DNA of 64,000 nucleotides from an uncultured Prevotellaceae bacterium (GTDB taxonomy: Bacteria > Bacteroidota > Bacteroidia > Bacteroidales > Bacteroidaceae), in contig CAMVAT010000003.1 of assembly GCA_947165505.1 (NCBI GenBank), positions 1-64,000 on the forward strand, given 5' to 3'. The notes beneath the pieces are model-generated. The model saw only the letters and a list, made by a program, of their open reading frames with translations. It ran no database searches and was not told the DNA's origin. Shown one piece after another: positions 17,897 through 26,230 of this stretch; within the stretch, counting starts at the first letter, position 1, and the number at the start of each line of letters is the position of its first letter. The position numbers were made by a program, and so were the translations under genes.

Positions 17897-17973
17897 GTAG
17901 GGACAGGGCGTGCCCTGTCCGCCTGCAAGATGACTACCACACCGCTTGCGGACAGGGCACGCCCTGTCCCTAC
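17897..17973. repeat. Dispersed palindromic repeat, copy 3 (GTAGGGACAGGGCGTGCC family)
   Basis: Same ~24-base inverted arms as 4953, 16497 and 22255. The core differs (CTGCAAGATGACTACC...). Confidence 0.85.
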
Positions 17974-17994
17974 ATATGAGGCAATTTTCCCAGT

Positions 17995-18046
17995 TCGGCT
18001 GGATTTGTAATCCAGCCGTGCCGAATATCAGGATTTGTAATCCGAA
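17995..18046. repeat. Hairpin repeats built on GGATTTGTAATCC
   Basis: GGCTGGATT-TGT-AATCCAGCC (17997-18017) is a perfect 9-bp hairpin nested within TTCGGC...GCCGAA. A second GGATT-TGT-AATCC (18031-18043) follows. The rest of 17752-18131 holds only repeats and an A+T-rich leader. Confidence 0.7.
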
Positions 18047-18058
18047 TAGAAACAATCT

Positions 18059-18098
18059 ACTCCCTTCCCTGCAAGGGAGGGGTCGTGGGAGGGTCTTC
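18059..18098 (-). repeat. GAAGACCC-family repeat, inverted copy
   Basis: Read on the minus strand it gives GAAGACCCTCCCACGACC followed by the CCTCCC/GGGAGG hairpin. It is the only copy lying in front of a gene (ispH) rather than behind a stop codon, and it pairs as an inverted repeat with the copy at 17750. Confidence 0.8.
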
Positions 18099-18131
18099 TT
18101 TTAATGTTTTAATTTTATAATTTTATCATTT

Positions 18132-18980
18132 TTGAAAGTAGAAATCGACGTCGGCAGCGGCTTCTGTTTCGGAGTGACCACTGCCATCAAGAAAGCTGAG
18201 GAGGAACTGGCCAAGGGCAATACACTCTATTGCCTGGGCGACATCGTGCACAACGGCATGGAGTGCGAACGGCTGCGCGACATGGGGCTCATCACCATCA
18301 ACCACGACGACCTGAGCCGGTTGCATGATGCCAAGGTGCTGCTGCGTGCCCACGGCGAACCGCCAGAGACCTACCAGCTGGCGCAGCGCAACAACATCGA
18401 GATCATCGATGCCACATGTCCCGTGGTGCTGCAACTGCAGCGGCGCATCAAACAGCGCTATGCCGACAACCCCGACGCGCAGATCGTCATCTTCGGCAAG
18501 AACGGACATGCCGAGGTGCTCGGACTCGTGGGCCAGACCGAGAGCCGTGCCATCGTCGTGGAGAATCTTGACGACGTGAAGCGGCTCGACTTCACACGCG
18601 ACATCTTCCTCTATTCACAGACCACCAAGTCGCTCGACGAGTTCCGGCGCATCATCACCTATATACAAGAGCATATCGCACCCGGGGCGCAGTTTCGCAG
18701 CTTCGACACCATCTGCCGTCAGGTGGCCAACCGCATGCCCAACATCTCGCAGTTCGCCGCCCGTCACGACCTCGTACTCTTTGTCAGCGGTCGCAAGAGC
18801 AGCAACGGCCGCGTGCTCTTCAACGAGTGCCTGCGTGTCAACCCCAACAGTCATCAGATAGAGAGCGCCGCCGAGATCTCGCCCGCCTGGCTCACCGGCG
18901 TCGCCACCATCGGCATCTGCGGAGCCACCTCCACCCCCAAATGGCTCATGGAAGAGTGCCGCGACGCCATTGAAAGGTGA
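18132..18980 (+). CDS. ispH: 4-hydroxy-3-methylbut-2-enyl diphosphate reductase
   Basis: A 282-residue cytoplasmic [4Fe-4S] enzyme, last step of the non-mevalonate isoprenoid pathway, converting HMBPP to IPP and DMAPP. The three cluster cysteines are visible: C12 (GSGFCFGV), C96 (DATCPVV) and C195 (DTICRQVANR). Conserved histidines occur in DIVHNG, RAHGEPP and NGHAEVLG. VSGRKSSN is the family's phosphate-binding loop. The start is a TTG at 18132: the next codons (KVEIDVGSGFCFGV) match the usual N-terminus and no upstream in-frame ATG exists. It converges on cmk 500 bases away, and a polyprenyl synthase using its products lies at 22408. Confidence 0.95.
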   Translation: MKVEIDVGSGFCFGVTTAIKKAEEELAKGNTLYCLGDIVHNGMECERLRDMGLITINHDDLSRLHDAKVLLRAHGEPPETYQLAQRNNIEIIDATCPVVLQLQRRIKQRYADNPDAQIVIFGKNGHAEVLGLVGQTESRAIVVENLDDVKRLDFTRDIFLYSQTTKSLDEFRRIITYIQEHIAPGAQFRSFDTICRQVANRMPNISQFAARHDLVLFVSGRKSSNGRVLFNECLRVNPNSHQIESAAEISPAWLTGVATIGICGATSTPKWLMEECRDAIER

Positions 18981-19012
18981 ATGTTTTTAACTGATTTATA
19001 AAACTCCATAAT

Positions 19013-19351
19013 ATGAAAAAACTGATAATCACACTGATATGGGTGGCTGTCTTGGTTGCCATGGTCGTCACCAATCCTAAGAAGGCGGCGCACAACGAGG
19101 CGATAGCCGTAGAGTATAAGGAGGCATTGCAGAAGAAAGTGGGCCTGCTGTCGTTGCTGGCCGGACAGAAAACACTTGAAAAGGTGGTGGATAGCACCGT
19201 CGAGGTGTCAGACTACGTGCTGGTGAGCGTGGGGCGCTATACCTCGCGCGACGATATGAGCAGCGTGGTGTCGGTGGGGTTGTTCAACCACGTGTTCGTG
19301 TTCAGCAAAGACGACATCATGGAAGAAATGGGCAGGGCACTGGGGATGTAG
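19013..19351 (+). CDS. Small membrane-anchored protein, DUF4359-like
   Basis: A 112-residue protein whose first ~20 residues form one hydrophobic segment (MKKLIITLIWVAVLVAMVV) followed by TNPKKAAHNEA. The rest is a small soluble domain (VSDYVLVSVGRYTS, then VSVGLFNHVFVF). The TNP-K motif after an N-terminal anchor and the size resemble DUF4359 proteins, from memory. The soluble part probably faces the periplasm. It follows ispH by 32 bases and may share its transcript. Function unknown. Confidence 0.7.
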   Translation: MKKLIITLIWVAVLVAMVVTNPKKAAHNEAIAVEYKEALQKKVGLLSLLAGQKTLEKVVDSTVEVSDYVLVSVGRYTSRDDMSSVVSVGLFNHVFVFSKDDIMEEMGRALGM

Positions 19352-19490
19352 TCACAGCAACCCTAACTCCTGCCCCAAATAATCCGTATGCGAATGTGGA
19401 ATTACATGATGGTGAGTGTCACCCGCCTCCCTAAGCCACTAAATATACGGAATAGGGTGGACAATTGTATGTCAGCATGTCCATTTTCTA

Positions 19491-20183
19491 TTATTGAGAT
19501 ATTTTTTTCTCGTATTCGCGCAGCAGCCATTCATTCTGCTCGGGGATGGTCATGTGGCTGTTGTCGAGGATGATGGCGTCGTCGGCGGGGCGCAGCGGGG
19601 CTACTTCTCGGTGTGAGTCGATATAGTCGCGTTCCTGCACGTTGCGCAGTATCTCATCGTAGTCGGCTTGCTCGCCCTTGCCCAGCAGTTCTTTATAGCG
19701 GCGCTCAGCACGTACCTCGGCCGAAGCCGTGACAAACACTTTCAGTTCGGCGTCGGGGAAGACCACGGTGCCGATGTCGCGTCCGTCCATCACCACACCT
19801 TTGTCCTTGCCCATCTGTTGCTGCTGTGCCACCATGGCCTCGCGCACGAAGGGGATGGCCGCGATGAGGCTCACGCGCGACGACACCTCCATGCCGCGTA
19901 TCTCGCCCTCCACCAGTTGGCCGTTGAGGTAGGTGTCGGGTTTGCCCGTCTCGCTGTTGAGTTGGAACGTGATGTGTATATCGGTGATTTGCTGTCTGAG
20001 CCCCTCGGTGTCGATTTCGCCCGTCTCGCTGAAGAGTCCTTGCCGCATGGCGTAGAGGGTGACGGCGCGGTACATGGCGCCCGTGTCAACATAGATATAT
20101 CCGATACGTCGTGCCAGATCTTTGGCCATGGTACTTTTTCCGCACGAAGAGTGCCCGTCGATGGCAATAGTGATTTTTTTCAT
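19491..20183 (-). CDS. cmk: Cytidylate kinase
   Basis: A 230-residue P-loop kinase phosphorylating CMP and dCMP with ATP. Walker A is GHSSCGKST (10-18). [15 protein letters not shown] is the family's substrate-binding motif and [18 protein letters not shown] is diagnostic. The length matches bacterial Cmk. It is convergent with ispH and the small membrane protein; cmk and ispH are neighbours in many Bacteroidales. 19352-19490 holds no gene. Confidence 0.95.
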   Translation of the reverse strand: MKKITIAIDGHSSCGKSTMAKDLARRIGYIYVDTGAMYRAVTLYAMRQGLFSETGEIDTEGLRQQITDIHITFQLNSETGKPDTYLNGQLVEGEIRGMEVSSRVSLIAAIPFVREAMVAQQQQMGKDKGVVMDGRDIGTVVFPDAELKVFVTASAEVRAERRYKELLGKGEQADYDEILRNVQERDYIDSHREVAPLRPADDAIILDNSHMTIPEQNEWLLREYEKKISQ

Positions 20184-20199
20184 TGTTGTTTTTATTTTT

Positions 20200-20403
20200 T
20201 TGAGATTTGAGGTTTGAGGTTTGAGATTTGAGGATTGAGGTTTGAGGTTTGAGGATTTTGGTCTGCCGTGCCACGGCAGGAAAAGGAAAGAAGCGCTCGG
20301 AGCATATCTCCTGCCCCCTGCCCCTTGCCCCCTGCCCCGAAACTATTCTCTTACCTCTTACCTCTCACCTCTCACCTCTAAGAGAACCTCTTACCTCTTA
20401 CCT
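20200..20403. repeat. Low-complexity intergenic tracts
   Basis: Iterations of GAGGTTTGAG/GAGATTTGAG (about 20201-20256) are followed by CCTGCCCCCTGCCCCTTGCC and then TTACCTCTCACCTC-type units (20341-20403). Similar CTTACCTCTCACC tracts occur at 26195-26222 and 46690-46745. No coding potential. Confidence 0.75.
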
Positions 20404-21348
20404 CTACAATGTATATGCCGCATTGATGATGATGGAGGCCGACGACACGTGGAATTTGCCGTAGGCCGCGTTGAGCTTAAACCGTTCGAGCTGTATGCCG
20501 GCGCCAAACGACAGTCCGGCACCGTGTGCGCTCTCGCTGTCACCGCTCTGTATCTTCATCTCATCGGCCCGTCGGAAGTTGTAGCCGGCGCCCACCCAGA
20601 TGGCATCCGAGAGCATCACATCGACACCCGCCGACAGGTGGTTGACGAAGCGGTAGTCCCAATGCGTCAGGTCGGTCAGCGTGGCCGACAGGCGGAAGGG
20701 CGCCCCTTGCAGCCGTTTGCTCACGCCCACGCGCAGGTCGAAGGGCATAGCCTCGAAGTCGTCGTTGTAGGCTTTCAGTTGTCCGCCCAGGTTTTTCGCC
20801 ACTGCCGAGACTGACCATTCGCGTTCCGGGTCGTAGTAGTTGAGTCCCAAGTCCACCCCCATGGCGATGGAATTGTAATTGCCGATATATGAGGTGATGA
20901 ATTTCACGGCGATGCCACCGGCGAGTCGTTTCGCCAGGTCGTAGCCCAGATAGCCGCACACGGCGATGTCGCGTGCCGAGAACTCGCCCGTCTGCACGTT
21001 GTCAGCAGTGGTCTCCTTCATCTTACCATAGTCGATGAATTGTCCGCTTACCGCCACCGTGGCCTTCTCCTTTACCGTCCAGTTGTACGAGGCACTGGCG
21101 GTGTTGGCTCCCTCCATGTAGTTCATGTAGTTGAGCCCGATGGTGCGGCTGCTCACCGACTGCAACAGTGCCGGGTTGGAGAACATCAGCGAGGCGTCGT
21201 CTTCGATGATGGTGATATTCTCGCCTCCCAAGGCTGCTGCATGGGCGCTCACGGGCAGTCGTAGGAAATTATAAGCGGTGCGGCTCTCCTGTGCTGAGAT
21301 GGCTACAGAACAGACCCACAAGAGCAGCGCAAAAATGACTTTTTTCAT
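20404..21348 (-). CDS. porQ: Type IX secretion system protein PorQ
   Basis: A 314-residue outer-membrane beta-barrel protein of the PorV/PorQ (FadL-related) family. The signal peptide (MKKVIFALLLWVCSVAISAQ) is followed by the diagnostic YNFLRLPVSAHAAALGG and DDASLMFSNPALL. In Porphyromonas and relatives PorQ works with PorU, PorV and PorZ in the cell-surface complex that processes and attaches T9SS cargo. I start at ATG 21348 because a -7 element (21370-21377) lies just upstream, ruling out the longer frame from 21372. Its presence implies a working T9SS in this organism; the core secretion genes are outside the window. Confidence 0.9.
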   Translation of the reverse strand: MKKVIFALLLWVCSVAISAQESRTAYNFLRLPVSAHAAALGGENITIIEDDASLMFSNPALLQSVSSRTIGLNYMNYMEGANTASASYNWTVKEKATVAVSGQFIDYGKMKETTADNVQTGEFSARDIAVCGYLGYDLAKRLAGGIAVKFITSYIGNYNSIAMGVDLGLNYYDPEREWSVSAVAKNLGGQLKAYNDDFEAMPFDLRVGVSKRLQGAPFRLSATLTDLTHWDYRFVNHLSAGVDVMLSDAIWVGAGYNFRRADEMKIQSGDSESAHGAGLSFGAGIQLERFKLNAAYGKFHVSSASIIINAAYTL

Positions 21349-21369
21349 CCCGTTGACGTAATTTCTCTG

Positions 21370-21408
21370 CAAAGATACAATTTTTTTTGAAATAATATGT
21401 TACTTTTG
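21370..21408. promoter_or_regulatory. Divergent -7 elements between porQ and the TonB gene
   Basis: CAAAGATA at 21370-21377 is TATCTTTG on the minus strand (for porQ). TACTTTTG at 21401-21408 faces right, toward the TonB gene. Only 23 bases separate the two, so the promoters overlap and may compete. Confidence 0.6.
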
Positions 21409-21448
21409 CAGTAACTAAGTAGATAAACGCAAAAAAACGCGGTTTATT

Positions 21449-22168
21449 GTGGAGCAGAAAAAGACCTTGGCGGCGGATATAGACCACAGGAGGGGCACAT
21501 CGTTTCTCTTGGGCTTGGTCATGGCCCTGGCTCTGCTGCTCACCGCGCTGGAGTGGACCTCGCATGCCGCAGACACAGAAGAGGCTCCCGACCTGGTGGG
21601 CGAGATGGCGCAAGACTTGGAGGCCATACCCGCGCTCGACCAGCGTGACCTCGTGGCCCTGACCCGCCAGCAGCCCGCCACCACCGTCGTCAGCGAGCGG
21701 GTGGTGGTGGCCGATGATGCCGCCGAAGAGATAGCCGATGCCGCCGATGCCGCCCGCGACGAGTGGGTGCCGCTGGTGCTGGAGCCCGACGACTTCACCG
21801 AGGAGCCGGTCAACAACGAGGCCCTCTCGCCTTTGGCCATGGGCATCACCCCCGAGCCTGTGTTGCGCGTGGTGGAGCAGTACCCGGAGTTTCCCGGCGG
21901 CATGATGGAACTGATGAAGTGGCTCACCCGCAACCTGCAATATCCCGCTTACGCCCGTCAGCAGAAGATACAGGGCGAGGTGGTCGCCTCGTTTATCATC
22001 AACAAAGACGGCACGGTGGCCGACATCAAGATACTGAAGTCGGTAGAGGCCTCGCTCGACCGCGAGGCGCTGCGTGTGCTGCGTATGATGCCGGCGTGGA
22101 AACCCGGACAAGACCACGGTCAGCCCTGCCGCACGCTCGTGCGTCTGCCGATCGTGTTTAAGATATGA
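21449..22168 (+). CDS. Energy transducer TonB
   Basis: A 239-residue protein with a short cytoplasmic N-terminus, one membrane helix (about 20-38, FLLGLVMALALLLTALEW), an acidic and alanine-rich periplasmic linker, and a C-terminal TonB domain. The domain shows YPEFPGGMMELMKWLTRNLQ and QGEVVASFIINKDGTV. TonB couples the ExbB/ExbD proton motor to outer-membrane receptors. The linker is not proline-rich as in classical TonB, which is common in Bacteroidetes paralogues. Translation starts at GTG 21449, with no nearby in-frame ATG. ExbBD genes are not in view. Confidence 0.88.
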   Translation: MEQKKTLAADIDHRRGTSFLLGLVMALALLLTALEWTSHAADTEEAPDLVGEMAQDLEAIPALDQRDLVALTRQQPATTVVSERVVVADDAAEEIADAADAARDEWVPLVLEPDDFTEEPVNNEALSPLAMGITPEPVLRVVEQYPEFPGGMMELMKWLTRNLQYPAYARQQKIQGEVVASFIINKDGTVADIKILKSVEASLDREALRVLRMMPAWKPGQDHGQPCRTLVRLPIVFKI

Positions 22169-22170
22169 AA

Positions 22171-22210
22171 GAAGACCCTCCCCCGGCCCCTCCCTTGTAG
22201 GGAGGGGAGT
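22171..22210 (+). repeat. GAAGACCC-family repeat, copy 3
   Basis: GAAGACCCTCCCCCGGCCCC plus the TCCCTTGTAGGGAGGGG hairpin starts three bases after the TonB stop codon. Confidence 0.85.
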
Positions 22211-22254
22211 GGATGGTTTCGGGGCAAGGGGCAAGAGAACACTTCACCGCGCAA

Positions 22255-22330
22255 GTAGGGACAGGGCGTGCCCTGTCCGCAAACAAGGAAAACACCACCT
22301 CATGGCGGACAGGGCACGCCCTGTCCCTAC
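22255..22330. repeat. Dispersed palindromic repeat, copy 4 (GTAGGGACAGGGCGTGCC family)
   Basis: Same inverted arms as the element at 4953, and with a very similar core: AAAACACCACCTCATGGCGG is shared with copy 1. Copies 1 and 4 are therefore the closest pair. Confidence 0.85.
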
Positions 22331-22407
22331 TTCCTAGCCACGATGACTATTGTCTTCACTCCTTCACTCCTCTTTTAATTTTTTAACTTCCCAACTTCCA
22401 ACATAAA

Positions 22408-23382
22408 ATGTACACATCTCATCAAATTTTAGAACAGGTCAACAATTATATCGACCATCTGGCATACGACCGCAAACCGGCGAGTCTGTATGCGCCCATC
22501 CGCTATGTGCTCTCGCTCGGAGGCAAACGTATCAGGCCCGTGCTCATGCTGCTGGCCTACAACCTCTACAAAGACGACCCGCTGAGCATCCTGCCATCGG
22601 CCTGCGCCCTTGAGACATATCATAACTACACCCTGTTGCACGACGACCTGATGGACAATGCCGACCTGCGCCGCGGACACGAGACCGTGCACAAACGGTG
22701 GGATGCCAATACAGCCATCCTCTCGGGCGACTCGATGCTGGTGCTGGCCTACGAGCGCATGGCGCAGTGCGACCCTGAAAAATTGAAACCCGTACTCGAC
22801 CTCTTCACCGAGACGGCCTTGGAGATAGGCGAGGGACAACAATATGACATGGACTTTGAGCGGCGGCAAGACGTCACCGAAGAGGAGTATATCGAGATGA
22901 TACGCCTCAAGACCAGTGTGCTGCTGGCCTGCGCCATGAAGATGGGTGCCATCCTGGCCGATGCGCCCGCTGCCGACACCGAGCGCCTGTACGACTATGG
23001 CGAGACGTTCGGACTGGCTTTCCAACTGCAAGACGACTACCTCGACGTGTATGGCGACACCAAGGTGTTTGGCAAGGCCATCGGCGGCGATATCCTCTGC
23101 AATAAGAAGACCTATATGCTCATCAACGCCTTCAACCTGGCTTCGCCGGCGCAGCGCGAGCAACTGCAACACTGGGTGAGCCGCCGCGACTACGACCCGC
23201 AGGAGAAGATCGCGGCCGTGACCGCCCTCTACAACGAGATAGGCATCGACCGTCTGGCACAAGACAAGATACGCTACTATTTTGAGGAGAGCAAGAAAAT
23301 CCTCGCTTCGGTCAAGGTGCCCGAGGAGCGCAAGGCCCAGCTCATCGCCTATACCGACGAGATGATGCAGAGGGAGAGCTAA
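22408..23382 (+). CDS. Polyprenyl diphosphate synthase (short-chain trans-isoprenyl synthase)
   Basis: A 324-residue cytoplasmic enzyme condensing IPP with allylic diphosphates. The first aspartate motif DDLMD is at 79-83 (LLHDDLMDNADLRRG) and the second, QDDYLD, has its first D at 209. The substrate-binding GGKRIRP lies near residue 39. The two-residue spacing in DDxxD and the tyrosine before it (HNYTLLHDD) fit a farnesyl or geranylgeranyl diphosphate synthase, but chain length is not certain. Products feed undecaprenyl phosphate and menaquinone. It lies 22 bases before the TatD gene, so the two are probably cotranscribed. Confidence 0.9.
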   Translation: MYTSHQILEQVNNYIDHLAYDRKPASLYAPIRYVLSLGGKRIRPVLMLLAYNLYKDDPLSILPSACALETYHNYTLLHDDLMDNADLRRGHETVHKRWDANTAILSGDSMLVLAYERMAQCDPEKLKPVLDLFTETALEIGEGQQYDMDFERRQDVTEEEYIEMIRLKTSVLLACAMKMGAILADAPAADTERLYDYGETFGLAFQLQDDYLDVYGDTKVFGKAIGGDILCNKKTYMLINAFNLASPAQREQLQHWVSRRDYDPQEKIAAVTALYNEIGIDRLAQDKIRYYFEESKKILASVKVPEERKAQLIAYTDEMMQRES

Positions 23383-23404
23383 TTCCTAAAGTTAAAAGGC
23401 AATC

Positions 23405-24193
23405 ATGACAGATACTCATATCCATTTAGACGGACCGGAATTTGACGCCGACCGCGACGAGGTGGTGGCACGTGCCCGAGAGGCGGGCATCAGCCGCATG
23501 TTCATCCCCGCCATCGACCTGAAGACGGTGGATAGCGTGCTCGATGTGTGCCGGCGCTATCCGGGCTATGCCTATCCCATGCTCGGACTGCATCCCGAGG
23601 AGGTGCGTGCCGACTGGCGCGAGGTGCTCGATGCCATCCACAGCCGTCTCGTTCAGGCCGATGTGCTCGCTCAGACCATTGCCGTGGGCGAGGTGGGCAT
23701 CGACTACTACTGGAGCCGTGAGTTTGAGCATGAGCAGCTGGAGGCCTTCGAGGAGCAGGTGCGTTGGGCAGTAGAACTGCAACTGCCCCTGATGATACAC
23801 TGCCGCAAGGGACAGCAAGAACTGGTGCGCATCCTGCACCGCTATGAGAAAGACTTGGTGGGCGGCGTGTTTCACTGCTTCACAGGCAATGAGAAAGAGG
23901 CAGCCAAACTGCTCGCGTTCGACCGTTTCGTGCTTGGCATCGGCGGTGTGCTCACCTTCAAGAAGAGCCATCTGCCCGAGGTGCTGGCTGCGGCGGTGCC
24001 CCTCACACGTGTGGTGCTTGAGACCGACGCCCCGTATATGGCTCCTGTGCCCAAGCGCGGGCAGCGCAACGAGAGCGCCTTTGTGCCATGGGTGTTGCAG
24101 CGCATGGCCGAGAGTTATGGTGTGAGTGCCGACGAAGTGGAGCGGCAGACCGAAGAGAATGTGCGCCGCGTGTTTCAAAAAGTGAGACTATGA
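23405..24193 (+). CDS. TatD family metal-dependent hydrolase (DNase)
   Basis: A 262-residue TIM-barrel metallohydrolase. The metal motif THIHLDG carries H5 and H7. AVGEVGIDYYW supplies the bridging glutamate, with further histidines at MIHCRKGQQ and GVFHCFTGN and the aspartate at LETDAPYM. TatD proteins are Mg-dependent 3'-5' DNA exonucleases linked to DNA repair and quality control. The stop codon overlaps the start of the PagL-like gene by 4 bases. Confidence 0.92.
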   Translation: MTDTHIHLDGPEFDADRDEVVARAREAGISRMFIPAIDLKTVDSVLDVCRRYPGYAYPMLGLHPEEVRADWREVLDAIHSRLVQADVLAQTIAVGEVGIDYYWSREFEHEQLEAFEEQVRWAVELQLPLMIHCRKGQQELVRILHRYEKDLVGGVFHCFTGNEKEAAKLLAFDRFVLGIGGVLTFKKSHLPEVLAAAVPLTRVVLETDAPYMAPVPKRGQRNESAFVPWVLQRMAESYGVSADEVERQTEENVRRVFQKVRL

Positions 24194-25476
24194 CGTGGCG
24201 CGCTGCTGTCTATATGGCCTTGGTGGCGGTAGTGTCGGGCTTCGCGCCCGGCGTGGCGGCACAAGACACGACAGCCACCACGTCGTCCAGTCGGCAGCAC
24301 TGGGGCGTGGCCGTGGGTGTGAACCCGTCGTCGGCCATCGTCATGGACACGTATCAGCGCAAATACCAGCAGGGGCGCGGCAACCTGTCGTGGGGGGTGG
24401 AGGCCCTCTATAGCAACGTGCCGGCCGACAGCGACGCCTATGCCGCCGACTACGGTTATCCTACTATCGGTGTGGGGGTGAAGTACAGCCTCAACCACGG
24501 TGTCACGATGCACCGCTCGCCCGATCCCGCATGGGGACTGGCCCGTGAGGTGGACTATCGTTCGCGCATGGGCAACTCGCTCGCTGTCTATGGCATCTTT
24601 GCCCGGCCCATCTACCGCCGGCACCGGTGGGAGGTGGACTACACTTTCAATTTCGGGGTGGGGTACAGCCGCACCAAATACGACAAAGACGACAATGTAG
24701 ATAATGAGCTCATCGGGTCGAGGTGGCTCATCTTCTTCGGCGCAGGTCTGCATGTGGCCTATCAGGTGGCGCCGGCATGGGGCGTCAAGGCAGGCGTGGA
24801 ATACTGGCACCTGAGCAACGGCGCACTGAACCGGCCCAACAAGGGTGCCAACTTCATCGGGCCGTCGCTGGCCTTGGTCTATCGGCCTTATTACGATGCC
24901 GTTAACGGCAGCGAGGCACAGACGGTGGCGCAAAAGGTCAGAAAGCCCTTCCACCGCTATTGGCTGGCGAGGGTCACAGCCGGGGTGGGGGCCAAGACGC
25001 TCAACGAAGACTGGCAACTGACGCAGTTCCAGACCGAGCCGGACAGTCCCGACTACCGCACCGGCCGTTTCCGGCTGTATGCCGCCTATTCGCTGCAGGC
25101 CGACGTGCTGTATCGCTATGCCCGTCGTTGGGCCAGCGGCATTGGTGCCGACCTGTTCTACGGTACGTATGCCGACCGTGTGGCCGACATCGACCCGCAG
25201 TTTGGAGGCAACGGCACCGCCAGTCCGTGGTCTTTCGGTATTGCCGCCAAGCACGAGGTGTATTACCACCGTCTGCGTCTGGCCATGTCGCTCGGCGTCT
25301 ATCTCTATCGCAGCATGGGCGCCAATGCCAAGGAGGTGGAGCAACCCTACTACGAGCGCATCGGCATTCACTACGACATACCTCGCACGCGGTGGGCCGT
25401 GGGCGTCAATGTCAAGGCGCACCGCACCAAGGCCGACCTCACCGAAGTGGTGGTGAGTTATCAGATAGAAAGGTGA
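24190..25476 (+). CDS. PagL-like lipid A deacylase (acyloxyacyl hydrolase family), outer-membrane barrel
   Basis: A 428-residue protein with a signal peptide (WRAAVYMALVAVVSGFAPGVAA). Residues ~35-240 form an outer-membrane beta-barrel with the PagL active-site pattern H207-L-S209-N210 (EYWHLSNGALNRPNKGAN). PagL removes the 3-O acyl chain from lipid A using a Ser-His pair in the outer leaflet. The C-terminal ~180 residues (from RVTAGVGAKTL) add further beta-strands not found in the ~170-residue Proteobacterial PagL. Start is ATG 24190, overlapping the tatD stop as ATGA; the longer open frame from 24088 lies inside tatD. Lipid A remodelling is inferred from the motif. Confidence 0.78.
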   Translation: MTWRAAVYMALVAVVSGFAPGVAAQDTTATTSSSRQHWGVAVGVNPSSAIVMDTYQRKYQQGRGNLSWGVEALYSNVPADSDAYAADYGYPTIGVGVKYSLNHGVTMHRSPDPAWGLAREVDYRSRMGNSLAVYGIFARPIYRRHRWEVDYTFNFGVGYSRTKYDKDDNVDNELIGSRWLIFFGAGLHVAYQVAPAWGVKAGVEYWHLSNGALNRPNKGANFIGPSLALVYRPYYDAVNGSEAQTVAQKVRKPFHRYWLARVTAGVGAKTLNEDWQLTQFQTEPDSPDYRTGRFRLYAAYSLQADVLYRYARRWASGIGADLFYGTYADRVADIDPQFGGNGTASPWSFGIAAKHEVYYHRLRLAMSLGVYLYRSMGANAKEVEQPYYERIGIHYDIPRTRWAVGVNVKAHRTKADLTEVVVSYQIER

Positions 25477-25477
25477 A

Positions 25478-25517
25478 GAAGACCCACCCCCGGCCCCTCC
25501 CTTGTAGGGAGGGGAGT
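25478..25517 (+). repeat. GAAGACCC-family repeat, copy 4
   Basis: Starts one base after the PagL-like stop codon: GAAGACCCACCCCCGGCCCC, then the TCCCTTGTAGGGAGGGG hairpin. Low-complexity GAGGTGAGAGGTAAGAGG follows to 25558. Confidence 0.85.
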
Positions 25518-25609
25518 AGATAGTTATTTTAGAGGTGAGAGGTAAGAGGTGAGAGATGTGCTTCGGGGCAGGGGGGAGGGTCTGAATAAACTATTAATAT
25601 CAACTAACA

Positions 25610-26149
25610 ATGGGACTTTTTGATTTCATCAGTGGAGCGGGTACTCCTAAAAACACCACTAAAACGATTGTATTGCCTTACGTACCCAAGAATGTGAATG
25701 AATTGATGGCAATGCCCGGCGCCAACCTGCAAGACGAGTTTGCCGTGGCAGCGCTCTGCGTGGCTGTGCTGTGCCAGTGGGAGAGCGACAAGCAGGCTAC
25801 CATCGAGATGCTCAATTATCTGCGCGGGCCGCGCCCCCTGTCGGTGATGGACCAGCAGTTTCTGCGCGACCGTCTGGCTGGCAAGCAGTATAAGACCTAC
25901 TCTTTCTTCCGTGGGGCCACCGTGCAAAACAACTATACGCCATCGATGCCTCTCACCATCGACGTGAGCACCAATCCCTATACCTATCAGACGGAGAATA
26001 TGGCCACGCTGCACCTGAAATCGGCCGGTGCCGACAGCCTGCGGCAGATTTCTCTGCGCAAGAAGCCCAGCACCGGCCAATGGTTTGTTTGGGAGATATT
26101 CCTGCTCTCAGACATCCGCACCCCCGCCGCCCAAGACCCTTGGGCGTAG
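25610..26149 (+). CDS. Conserved hypothetical cytoplasmic protein
   Basis: A 179-residue protein with no signal peptide or membrane segment. It starts MGLFDFISGAG. A helical first half (MPGANLQDEFAVAALCVAVL, LNYLRGPRPLSVMDQQFLRD) is followed by a beta-rich second half (MATLHLKSAGADSLRQISLR, TGQWFVWEIFLL). I think similar proteins occur in gut Bacteroidetes and Firmicutes under a DUF (possibly DUF6935), but I cannot confirm it. Function not recognised. It stands alone between repeat tracts and a convergent gene. Confidence 0.7.
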   Translation: MGLFDFISGAGTPKNTTKTIVLPYVPKNVNELMAMPGANLQDEFAVAALCVAVLCQWESDKQATIEMLNYLRGPRPLSVMDQQFLRDRLAGKQYKTYSFFRGATVQNNYTPSMPLTIDVSTNPYTYQTENMATLHLKSAGADSLRQISLRKKPSTGQWFVWEIFLLSDIRTPAAQDPWA

Positions 26150-26230
26150 TCTAATAAACTACCCCACTCACCGAGTGAATCGGCATGGTCATCTCTTACC
26201 TCTCACCCCTTACCTCTCACCTCTGAACGT

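Noticed and set aside
24088..24189. Upstream extension of the PagL-like gene
   Set aside because: It lies within tatD in another frame, and the signal peptide begins just after the ATG at 24190.
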